Shown in pieces: positions 1 to 6,681 of a DNA stretch of 15,252 nt. The notes beneath the pieces are model-generated. The model saw nothing but the letters and a program-made list of their open reading frames with translations, did not search any database and was not told the origin of the DNA. This DNA comes from an uncultured archaeon (GTDB lineage: Archaea; Halobacteriota; Methanosarcinia; Methanotrichales; Methanotrichaceae). Where the stretch lies: positions 1-15,252 of the forward strand of contig CABMDX010000096.1 in the NCBI GenBank assembly GCA_902385025.1, given 5' to 3'. The position numbers and the translations under genes are program-made. Numbering within the stretch: position 1 is the stretch's first letter; each line of letters opens with the position of its first letter.

Positions 1-3
1 AGA

Positions 4-256
4 ATCACAAAGCCTATCCCGATGAAAAGGGAACTGAAAGGTAGTATAACCTCCGTTCAATGTACTGAAACTTTGGATCACAAAGCCTAACCCGATGAAA
101 AGGGAACTGAAAACCTATATGGTCATCGTGAGGGTGAGTCGCTACCACGAGAATCACAAAGCCTATCCCGATAAAAAGGGAACTGAAAGGTGAGATCCAA
201 TGCTCCGCTTGTAGACTTTGGATCTTATCACAAAGCCTATCTCGATGAAAAGGGAA
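4..256 (+). CRISPR. 3' end of a CRISPR array (three full repeats plus one decayed terminal repeat)
   Basis: Three 36-nt repeats lie at 4-39, 77-112 and 153-188. They begin ATCACAAAGCC and end GGGAACTGAAA. A fourth copy at 227-256 matches for 30 nt and then diverges. Spacers are 37, 40 and 38 nt (40-76, 113-152, 189-226). Each later copy carries a substitution: T to A in repeat 2, G to A in repeat 3, C to T in repeat 4. Repeat decay is typical of the leader-distal end. The 3' end ACTGAAA resembles the 8-nt 5' handle of crRNAs in many type I systems (usually ending GAAAC or GAAAG), so the array is probably transcribed left to right with its leader outside the window. A short TCCC/GGGA stem sits just before the handle, where Cas6 would cut. 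The mutations in repeats 2 and 4 weaken that stem. Confidence 0.95.
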
Positions 257-324
257 AGCCGATTCGCACGAATGCCAGAGACAGCATCGCAACATTTTTG
301 CACTCTTCAATTCATCTATTTGCT

Positions 325-1302
325 ATGGGCGATCTCTCCTTATCCCAGTTCGAGGCAAGGATAAAATTCGACTCCGATGCTGATCTTTCCCAGTGGTCGG
401 GAAACACATTGCGCAGTGGCTTTGGAACCCATCTTAGATCCTTGGTTTGCGCTATGCGGGCTGGAGATAGAGAAAAGCGAGACAGTGGGTGCGAGGATTG
501 CCCGCTTCGAGGTTCTTGCGTTTATGATTATTTTTATAACAGCCGTCCATCAGAGGATGCAAAGGTACTAAAAAAGCAGAGCGATATCCCCCGGCCCTTT
601 GTTTTTGATCCACCTCTGCCAGGAAGGCACCAGGCAGGATCGGCGGCTGTATTTAAGTTTACACTTTTTGGTCGAGGAATTGATTATCTGCCTTATTTCC
701 TGCTGGCCTTGAGGAACCTGGGCGAGAGCGGGATGAGTAAAGGCTATCGATTGGGATATGGAAAGTTTCGCCTGGAGACTGTAGACTCGGTCGGATATGG
801 GGTCCGCAATAACATTTTCTCAGGAGATACGGTTTTCAATCGGGCCATTTATCTGAGCCATGTAGAGATGCTCAAAGGCTCTGCGGAACATAGAGGAGAC
901 CTCACAATACGCTTTCTTACACCGACGCAGATAAAGGAGGACGACAGGTTCACTGCTGCCCCCAGTTTCCGGGGCTTGATGTCCAGGTTGCTCTTTCGGG
1001 GCAATGCACTGGCGGAGTTCTATGGCTCGGGGATGCTGTATGATAACGAACAAGTGCTTGCTTTGCTGGGGAAGTGTCGGGATGTGAGCACGACGTCTGC
1101 CAGTACCCAGGAGATACGAGCGGAGAGGTACTTTCACAAGCAGAAAATAAAGAAGCAACAGCTTCCGCCCTTCTTCAAGGGGGAGATCAAATACCACGGA
1201 GAATTCTCGCAAGATGTGATGGCCCTGCTGGAGCTGGGCAAGCTCATACATGTGGGAAAGATGGCCACTTTTGGGAACGGGCTATATGAGATCGAGGTTT
1301 GA
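325..1302 (+). CDS. cas6: Cas6 crRNA-processing endoribonuclease
   Basis: This is a Cas6 of the PF10040-like group, 325 residues, which cuts pre-crRNA within the repeat. It has an N-terminal stretch with GNTLRSGFGTHLRSLVC and a four-cysteine cluster (C42, C56, C59, C65) that could bind zinc. A central segment resembles other members (LFGRGIDYLPYFLLAL, then GYRLGYGKF). The C-terminus KLIHVGKMATFGNGLYEIEV is the glycine-rich signature of the family. It is the only cas gene of the interference set outside the minus-strand operon. I chose the ATG at 325 because family members start shortly before the LRSGFG block. The frame stays open upstream to a GTG at 190 inside the last spacer, so 45 further codons would be array-derived. 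No Shine-Dalgarno sequence precedes 325, so the start is uncertain and the message may be leaderless or an extension of the array transcript. Confidence 0.9.
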   Translation: MGDLSLSQFEARIKFDSDADLSQWSGNTLRSGFGTHLRSLVCAMRAGDREKRDSGCEDCPLRGSCVYDYFYNSRPSEDAKVLKKQSDIPRPFVFDPPLPGRHQAGSAAVFKFTLFGRGIDYLPYFLLALRNLGESGMSKGYRLGYGKFRLETVDSVGYGVRNNIFSGDTVFNRAIYLSHVEMLKGSAEHRGDLTIRFLTPTQIKEDDRFTAAPSFRGLMSRLLFRGNALAEFYGSGMLYDNEQVLALLGKCRDVSTTSASTQEIRAERYFHKQKIKKQQLPPFFKGEIKYHGEFSQDVMALLELGKLIHVGKMATFGNGLYEIEV

Positions 1303-1407
1303 GGAGATACTGGGTTTTCTGTACTGACGGCCATTCCCGGCTGACCGGCCTGCTGGCGCGCACGGGGAGGACGCAGAGAGGAGCAAGCGCAGGAGCGGCG
1401 CTGGTCA
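1303..1407. other. convergent cas6/csc1 intergenic gap
   Basis: These 105 bases separate the 3' ends of cas6 and csc1. The stretch is GC-rich, with GGCC-containing short repeats around 1330-1355. I see no gene, no convincing terminator hairpin and no T-run on either strand. Confidence 0.5.
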
Positions 1408-2187
1408 TCAGATGCTCTCGGTTCCAAGCATTTTCGATATTATATCCCAATAGAAATCCGGCACGCAGATGCTATTTCCGGCGATAATAAATTCAATGTA
1501 TTTTATATTATCCTTGGTCAGCCCCTTTACAATTATATACCGCATGGTAGCTGACAGGATTTGGAACTGCTGGAAACGACTACCATAATTTGGGGGCAGC
1601 TCTAACCAATCTGTGCCGCAAATTCCATTTTTCCATTGCCCTTCTACAACTGCAGACAGTTCAACTATTTGAAACATTGTCCTTTTCTTGCCAAGAACGA
1701 AAGTCTGTCCCTCGACAAAATTATCTAAAAGAGCTCTTCTAGGAGAGAACGCGCAAGTTGTCAGCACATGGTTGGGTTTGATGGACTGTATCGTCCCGTA
1801 AGTAGGGACATGATGTGGCCTTTGCTTCTCCTCAAAATCGCCCTTTTTAAAAACAAAACATTTGCTGGTACTGGGATAAAGCTCGTTTACAACGTTAAAG
1901 GAATTTGAATCCAAGTGGTCATCAGGCAGCCGATAGCTTCCATTTAATAAAAATAAGCCGGGAAGAAACCAAATGGGCATCTTTGGAACATCATACGTCT
2001 CAAGGAATGCGTAGGTATCATTCTCCAGATCTACAAGATGAGGTTTCCAGGTAGCGCCTTTGGTCAAGCTAGCATAAAGGGCTTCGCTTGTCACGTGAGT
2101 ATGAGTTCGATAATCTGAGCCGAAATCAGAGGCTACGACTGTGAAGCGCCCGCAGTTCCTAAGTGTGATAGCCCTTGCATAGAGCAC
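1408..2187 (-). CDS. csc1: Csc1 (Cas5-type subunit of type I-D Cascade)
   Basis: The predicted 259-residue protein is assigned to Csc1/Cas5d, which in type I-D complexes binds the crRNA 5' handle. The N-terminus has a RAMP-like strand followed by a helix (TVVASDF, then THVTSEALYASL), and the length is close to the family. The assignment rests mainly on this pattern and on position as the last gene of a cas3'-cas10d-csc2 operon. The start is GTG at 2187, preceded by AGGTGA six bases upstream; this ribosome site overlaps the csc2 stop, so the two genes are probably translationally coupled. Hand-counted 60-base lines at 1501 and 1681 are 38-40% G+C, clearly lower than lines in the HD gene (63-72%). 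That suggests a different history from the upstream part of the operon. Confidence 0.8.
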   Translation of the reverse strand: MLYARAITLRNCGRFTVVASDFGSDYRTHTHVTSEALYASLTKGATWKPHLVDLENDTYAFLETYDVPKMPIWFLPGLFLLNGSYRLPDDHLDSNSFNVVNELYPSTSKCFVFKKGDFEEKQRPHHVPTYGTIQSIKPNHVLTTCAFSPRRALLDNFVEGQTFVLGKKRTMFQIVELSAVVEGQWKNGICGTDWLELPPNYGSRFQQFQILSATMRYIIVKGLTKDNIKYIEFIIAGNSICVPDFYWDIISKMLGTESI

Positions 2188-2193
2188 CGACTA

Positions 2194-3141
2194 TCACCTA
2201 TTCAAAGCTTCATAATATTCATTAAAGGCCTCCTGAAGCATTCCGGCCAGCTCTTCAATCTCGCTTCCGAATAAGGCAACACTTCCACTGAGATCATCAA
2301 ATTTTACTGTGCGGTTGTCAAAGAGTCCTTTGATAGTCCCTGCTTCAGACCATTTGAGCATATCCAGAACAGAGAAGCGAGGATAGCCTGTGGCTACTGC
2401 CAGAAACTCGGTATCGAATTTGCCATGGTTGGCGGAGTACTTTCCATAACCATGCTCATCGGCTCTCCTCACGGCATGAATGTAGCCCGCAACATCCAGA
2501 AGCGTTGGGCTTTCGATGATAGTAATAAACGGAAAACGAGTGCCAGCCTTGACATATTCGTAGAGATGATATGTGTCCGAGGTTCTGGGCTTGCTCACAT
2601 CTTCGTAGACCTGATTGCCTATGCCCATGCCTTCTTCACTGCCTTCCATTGCTACACAATCGCCTGTGTTTTCTATGGAATATGAATCGAAGTAGCGTGC
2701 CCGGGAAAATGTCGCCCCCTTGCCTGCCTCCAATCCGCCAAATAGAGAGCAATTCCAGCAAGCAATGCAAAGCTCATCAGGGATCGTGCATTCTTTGTAG
2801 AATTTGGCTTTAAAGAACTCCTGCCAGCCCGTTCCTTTCTGCTCTATGAGCTCCCTGAATAGACTCATGTGAGCCCTGCGTTCGATTCCCTTCAGCTTCC
2901 TGCTTATAAACTCTGCTCGGTTCTTATCCAGAAGCTCCAGCTTGTCCACGTAGGTTTCTATTCCCTGGCCCTCATGAGACACGGGAAGAAAACGACTCTT
3001 GACAGTTTTAATGCCAACAACAGTTGCGACTCTGCGAGTAAAAATGGGCTGAGCTACAGGTCGCTTTTTGCCTTTATCCATTCTGGGAATGAGAGAAGCT
3101 GTAGAGGCCATTTGGCCCTTGAATGCATCAATCTGACTCAT
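2194..3141 (-). CDS. csc2: Csc2 (Cas7-type backbone subunit of type I-D Cascade)
   Basis: A 315-residue Csc2/Cas7d protein; several copies line the crRNA spacer in the type I-D complex. The diagnostic feature is a cysteine cluster in the middle (C118, C125, C128, C131, within LCIACWNCSLFGG), matching the zinc-binding insertion known for Csc2. It is followed by SRARYFDSYSI, also typical of the family, and basic N-terminal strands (FTRRVATVVGIKTVKSRF). I place the start at ATG 3141 because GGTGGAG lies six bases before it. An in-frame ATG five codons upstream (3156) lacks a ribosome site. The gene follows the 206-residue gene by 25 nt and precedes csc1 by 6 nt. Confidence 0.92.
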   Translation of the reverse strand: MSQIDAFKGQMASTASLIPRMDKGKKRPVAQPIFTRRVATVVGIKTVKSRFLPVSHEGQGIETYVDKLELLDKNRAEFISRKLKGIERRAHMSLFRELIEQKGTGWQEFFKAKFYKECTIPDELCIACWNCSLFGGLEAGKGATFSRARYFDSYSIENTGDCVAMEGSEEGMGIGNQVYEDVSKPRTSDTYHLYEYVKAGTRFPFITIIESPTLLDVAGYIHAVRRADEHGYGKYSANHGKFDTEFLAVATGYPRFSVLDMLKWSEAGTIKGLFDNRTVKFDDLSGSVALFGSEIEELAGMLQEAFNEYYEALNR

Positions 3142-3166
3142 GTTATTCTCCACCATACATCAATAT

Positions 3167-3787
3167 TTATGCGTTGGTCTTCGAAGCCGACATCTCCTTT
3201 AGCTTCCAAATATACCGCCTTCTGTTGATGATCAGAAATTCCTCTGCTTCATTCACGATCCGTTCAAGCTTTTCGCTATCACCATAGACTGCCGAAAGCT
3301 TTTCGATATTTTCTTTAGACTTATTACGGAACTCTGATCTTATGACATCCTCTTCCAGCGCTTCCGGATGGCCTCGATTGGCCTCAGCATAGGCTCCCGT
3401 AAGCAAACGCCTCGGGTAAAGGTATTCATAAGCTCTGGCATAGAGGCTTCGTTTCAAATGATTGATGTTATCTTTGCGGTTTTCAAAGAGTGAGCGGTTA
3501 TCCAGTAGCCACTTCTTCAACGCCATAAGTTCTGGATACTCCTCATCTTTTCGGTACTCGTTGGAATCTCTTAATACCTTGCTCGTCCACTCTTCAAAGC
3601 CAGGCTGCACATCATTGTAGTAGCGAATCTGGCTGAGCAGAAGTCTGGGATATTTCTCAAAGGCAGTCGGCTTTTCGCTGAGAAATAGCGGCAAAAGGTC
3701 TTCTTGGCCTCCTCCTAACCGATCGAGAACCCGAAAGAGAAGATCAGAGAACTCATTTAACTTTTCAGTTTCCACCTGATTTGGCAT
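3167..3787 (-). CDS. unrecognised helical protein in the type I-D effector operon; candidate small subunit
   Basis: I do not recognise this 206-residue protein. It has no cysteine, no signal peptide and no membrane segment. It reads as mostly alpha-helical and highly charged, with an acidic N-terminal part (residues 1-30) and a basic, tyrosine-rich middle (NHLKRSLYARAYEYLYPRR). A C-terminal helix includes IINRRRYIWKLKEM. A good ribosome site (GGAG seven bases before the ATG at 3787) and only 18 nt after cas10d show it is a real operon member. Size, helicity and position between the large subunit and Cas7 fit a Cas11-type small subunit that packs along the Cascade belly. This is inference only: in the type I-D systems studied, the small subunit is made by internal initiation in cas10d. 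Other possibilities are an accessory or regulatory protein. Confidence 0.85.
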   Translation of the reverse strand: MPNQVETEKLNEFSDLLFRVLDRLGGGQEDLLPLFLSEKPTAFEKYPRLLLSQIRYYNDVQPGFEEWTSKVLRDSNEYRKDEEYPELMALKKWLLDNRSLFENRKDNINHLKRSLYARAYEYLYPRRLLTGAYAEANRGHPEALEEDVIRSEFRNKSKENIEKLSAVYGDSEKLERIVNEAEEFLIINRRRYIWKLKEMSASKTNA

Positions 3788-3805
3788 TATCTCACTCCCC
3801 GCGAA

Positions 3806-4315
3806 TCAGAGCTGTTTTAGCTGCTCTATCATCCTTAAATATTCCGTTCCGTCTACCATACCGATTCCTTTTATGAACTCGTTGGACAGCCTTTTATATT
3901 TGGCATCCTTGAGATCGTCCCCGCCTCGCAAAGAGGAGTTTCTCAGGATATCGGAGACGATGCCCATTGGATCTTCCTCCAGCTTTTCCGCTAGCAGTAT
4001 CCAGTCAGCAAAGAGCGAGTGACCGTCTCTATATCTGGAGACTTTCCTGGCGAAGTTGATTATAGCACCGTATCGCTTGATGATTTCATCTGCGTTCTCG
4101 GCTTTGCCTCGAACATAGAATGTATTGTCGCTAAATCCTCCGGAAGAAAGCGTCGGAACCGACTGAAAATAGTAAGGGCCGTTGCATCCGCAGAGTCTGC
4201 GAAGAAGAGCAAGCAAGGTGAAGGCTGCCAGGCGGCTCTTTGAAAAACGTCTCTGGACAAAATCTAATGCCTCCTGTCTACCTGGCTGAAATTGCGGAAG
4301 GATGAAGATCATCAT
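3806..4315 (-). other. possible internal translation start giving a Cas11d-like small subunit
   Basis: Within cas10d, the in-frame ATG at 4315 (Met518) is preceded by GGAG with eight bases between, a workable ribosome site. Initiation there would give a 169-residue helical product from the C-terminal third of Cas10d. Type I-D systems are known to produce Cas11d in this way. The GGAG falls in ordinary Gly-Asp codons, so it may be chance. The dedicated gene downstream (3167-3787) is a rival candidate. Confidence 0.3.
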
Positions 4316-5866
4316 GTGATAGTCTCCAAAGCCTAAAGAGAGAACCTGAGCCTGGACGTCTCGCTTCATTTGGCCGAGAGTCTCTATTCCTGTGGCAATT
4401 AAGTCATCAGATATCAAATTGCTCAGAGCTTCATCCATATCCGGAAGGCTACCTCGTTCCAGCTTTTCCATCTCAATGCGCTCTTCTGTGCGTTTGGATA
4501 TCTCATGCCTTAGATAATCCACTGAGAATGACTTCTTTTCTCCCTGTGCCTTCTGTTGGTAGGATCGAATGGAATCGAACAGGTCGTCTACTAACGCAGC
4601 CAGCCTTTGTGTTTCATCTTCGCTATGAGAGCCATAGTGGAAGATGATATTATAAAGGCGAGGAAGCTGGGGCAGTTTTCCTCCTACTGATGCGATTCCT
4701 GTTCCCAGCACCCGTTGCTGTAGATATGATGATAGTGCGCATTTTGCACAGATGTTGGGATCATCCCCTCGGTCCGGCTTTTTGGCGCTCTCATTATGGA
4801 ATCGGAATACATTTATGCCTATTGTTATGAATCGGTCCCTCACTCTAGGAAAACGCATCCCGCAGAGACGGCAACCAACTTCATCCTCGATCTCTTCGGG
4901 CTTTGCGAGGAATAAATAGCCCATCTGCCCTCCTGCCAAAATTTCTTCGAGAAATTCATCTTTCTGGATGTCTATCATCTTTTTGTCTTTTCGGATAAAG
5001 CCCATAAACCACTCGTCATTGCCTGATTCGATTTCTGTTTCGAAATAGTCGAGAATTCCAGCCATCAAATCTCGGAGTCTCTCAGGAGAGAACTGGCTGT
5101 TGTCAAGTTTGTCCTTTATCTCGCTTTTAGACACTTCTTCAAGCCCGAATGCTGCCAAGACTTTCTCTGCGGAGATGACCTTGTACACTTCGACGAGCCT
5201 GAATAAAAACATGGGAAAGCTCTGGGCATCCCCCTTTCCGCCGCTGGTCTGGCCGTAGAAAAATGACAGCGCTGCCATAATTTTCCGGATGTTCTTTTTA
5301 AAATCCTCAGCTTGAAGAAGCCTTCGTATCTGTGTCCTCACTGCAATTTCAAGATCTTTTGCTAGAAAAGCCGGAATCGAATAAACCGGGAATGGCTCAA
5401 AGTCGCTTTTTTCAAAAACGAACATGCGATCAAGTGAGCCATGTATTCCGCGGCTCTTGTTTTCGCTGCCAAAGAAGATCTCTGGAATGCTGGCAGAAAC
5501 CTCAGTATGGAACAGTTCATTTATGTCGTTAAGCGAAGACTTCCCGTGATATAGATAGTAGTAGCTCTCCAGGTCGTTGGCCAGGAGGGCTATGTGCCCT
5601 AGCCCGCCCTGCTCCACGCCCCTCATCAATGACTTGCTTAAAAAGTCATTAAGCAAAACATTTCCCAGAAATACCTCCTCTCGCCTGACGACAGGAGAAA
5701 AGAGGCGGATGAGAGCAAGGTGGAAGCCGTCCGGGAGGGCCTTTTCCCAGTAGGCGCTGCCTTCGATAGCCAGGCGAGCAAGCTCTTCGGAACTGACGGC
5801 ATCGGCAAGGCTCCAGGATTGCAGAACCTGATGGGCGGCGCGGGATATAAATGTGTAATCAGTCAT
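3806..5866 (-). CDS. cas10d: Cas10d (Csc3) large subunit of type I-D Cascade, lacking the HD domain
   Basis: A 686-residue Cas10d-type large subunit, which in type I-D recognises the PAM and recruits the nuclease. The zinc motif C332-x2-C335 ... C373-x2-C376 (CRLCGMRF, then NICAKCALSSYLQQ) is typical of Cas10 proteins. A predicted strand GDYHMMIFILPQ (about 514-525) sits where a degenerate palm would be. The C-terminal 140 residues are helical, as in Cas11-like tails. Canonical I-D Cas10d carries an N-terminal HD nuclease; here no H...HD series is present, and that domain is the gene just upstream (251 + 686 = 937 residues, about the fused size). No palm GGDD is seen, as expected for I-D, so no cyclic oligoadenylate synthesis is predicted. 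The ATG at 5866 has GGATGA six bases upstream. The gap from the HD gene is 59 nt. Confidence 0.9.
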   Translation of the reverse strand: MTDYTFISRAAHQVLQSWSLADAVSSEELARLAIEGSAYWEKALPDGFHLALIRLFSPVVRREEVFLGNVLLNDFLSKSLMRGVEQGGLGHIALLANDLESYYYLYHGKSSLNDINELFHTEVSASIPEIFFGSENKSRGIHGSLDRMFVFEKSDFEPFPVYSIPAFLAKDLEIAVRTQIRRLLQAEDFKKNIRKIMAALSFFYGQTSGGKGDAQSFPMFLFRLVEVYKVISAEKVLAAFGLEEVSKSEIKDKLDNSQFSPERLRDLMAGILDYFETEIESGNDEWFMGFIRKDKKMIDIQKDEFLEEILAGGQMGYLFLAKPEEIEDEVGCRLCGMRFPRVRDRFITIGINVFRFHNESAKKPDRGDDPNICAKCALSSYLQQRVLGTGIASVGGKLPQLPRLYNIIFHYGSHSEDETQRLAALVDDLFDSIRSYQQKAQGEKKSFSVDYLRHEISKRTEERIEMEKLERGSLPDMDEALSNLISDDLIATGIETLGQMKRDVQAQVLSLGFGDYHMMIFILPQFQPGRQEALDFVQRRFSKSRLAAFTLLALLRRLCGCNGPYYFQSVPTLSSGGFSDNTFYVRGKAENADEIIKRYGAIINFARKVSRYRDGHSLFADWILLAEKLEEDPMGIVSDILRNSSLRGGDDLKDAKYKRLSNEFIKGIGMVDGTEYLRMIEQLKQL

Positions 5867-5925
5867 ATGGGATCATCCATTGGATCTATCAATTTCTAAC
5901 GGTGTCCGTTTTATGAAATCACCAC

Positions 5926-6681
5926 TCATTTTTGCAGTCCTCCTCCCACCAACCTCAACGTCTCCCGCAGATCATAGTCCCTCGCATCCATCCCAGCCTC
6001 CACCTCGTCCGCCCGCTCGATCAGCCTCTCCACCAGCTCCCCCAGGCTCCTGACCTCCCCGAAGAGCGCCTGGTAATCTTTCCCCTTCTCGTAGCAGTAT
6101 GACGCCAACAGATCCGATATCATAACCAGCCCGCCCAGAGGGTGGTACTCAAAGAGCAGATCTACCAGCGTAATCCTCCGCTCCTCATTGGGATAGAAGC
6201 TCGTCCACTGTCTGCGAATTAGCGGCCTCAGAACCTGATCTCTGCCCCGCTCGTAGGATAAATAAAACAGCCCGTGATGGCTCACAGCAAAGGCCCAGAT
6301 GTGCTCCATCGCGCCTTCGAGACTGGCCGGATCAAGCCTGTAGCCCAAAGCCCCCTCCAACTCAGATGCAATTTCCTCCAGGCTGTCCAGCACGAGCTTC
6401 GGAAGCTCATAATCAAAGGTACTGGCCTCGTGCTTGACCTTCTTGGCAGGCAGCTTCTTCCCTATCGAGACCGCATCAAGCATGGCCTGAAAGTTGGGGT
6501 CCAGCTTTCCAACATCATGAACGAATGTGGCGAAAAGCAGCCGATCCAGCCTCGGGCCAGACCTCTCGCCAGTCATTTTGGCAACCTTCAGAGCAATCCG
6601 CGTGCTGGAAAGACTATGCTCGTACAGGCTCTGGCGGCCTTTTGACTTTCCTAGAGATGCCTTGAATCTGCTAACCAGCAT
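5926..6681 (-). CDS. cas3'': stand-alone HD nuclease (Cas3''-type, separated from Cas10d)
   Basis: A 251-residue HD-superfamily nuclease, expected to cleave target DNA using bound divalent metals. All motifs of CRISPR HD nucleases are present in order: H22 (LYEHS), H55-D56 with K59 (FVHDVGK), H84 (VKHE), H135-H136 (SHHG) and D190 (ISDLLAS). It should therefore be active. The ATG at 6681 is preferred because GGAGG lies ten bases before it; an in-frame ATG at 6705 has no ribosome site. The chosen start overlaps the cas3' stop by 11 nt (ATGCTGGTTAG), so translation is probably coupled. It sits between the helicase and the large subunit, matching a split of either Cas3 or, more likely for type I-D, HD-Cas10d. 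Its G+C content is high (63-72% in two hand-counted lines), like the nearby housekeeping genes. Confidence 0.93.
   Translation of the reverse strand: MLVSRFKASLGKSKGRQSLYEHSLSSTRIALKVAKMTGERSGPRLDRLLFATFVHDVGKLDPNFQAMLDAVSIGKKLPAKKVKHEASTFDYELPKLVLDSLEEIASELEGALGYRLDPASLEGAMEHIWAFAVSHHGLFYLSYERGRDQVLRPLIRRQWTSFYPNEERRITLVDLLFEYHPLGGLVMISDLLASYCYEKGKDYQALFGEVRSLGELVERLIERADEVEAGMDARDYDLRETLRLVGGGLQK

Noticed and set aside
65..230. The ten bases ACTTTGGATC occur at the end of spacer 1 and again inside spacer 3
   Set aside because: In the first case the last bases belong to the repeat, so the true shared spacer part is only seven bases; not convincing as a duplication.
14..310. Minus-strand open frame of 98 codons across the array
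   Set aside because: It is the complement of repeats and spacers, with a repeated FPFHR-type peptide derived from the repeats.
190..324. Upstream extension of cas6 from GTG 190
   Set aside because: The 45 codons are spacer and repeat sequence and do not resemble the Cas6 N-terminus; kept only as a finding about the junction.
3914..3925. GGDD at residues 648-651 of Cas10d, resembling the cyclase motif of type III Cas10
   Set aside because: It lies in the helical C-terminal tail (SSLRGGDDLKDAKY), not in a palm beta-hairpin flanked by hydrophobic strands, so I treat it as chance.
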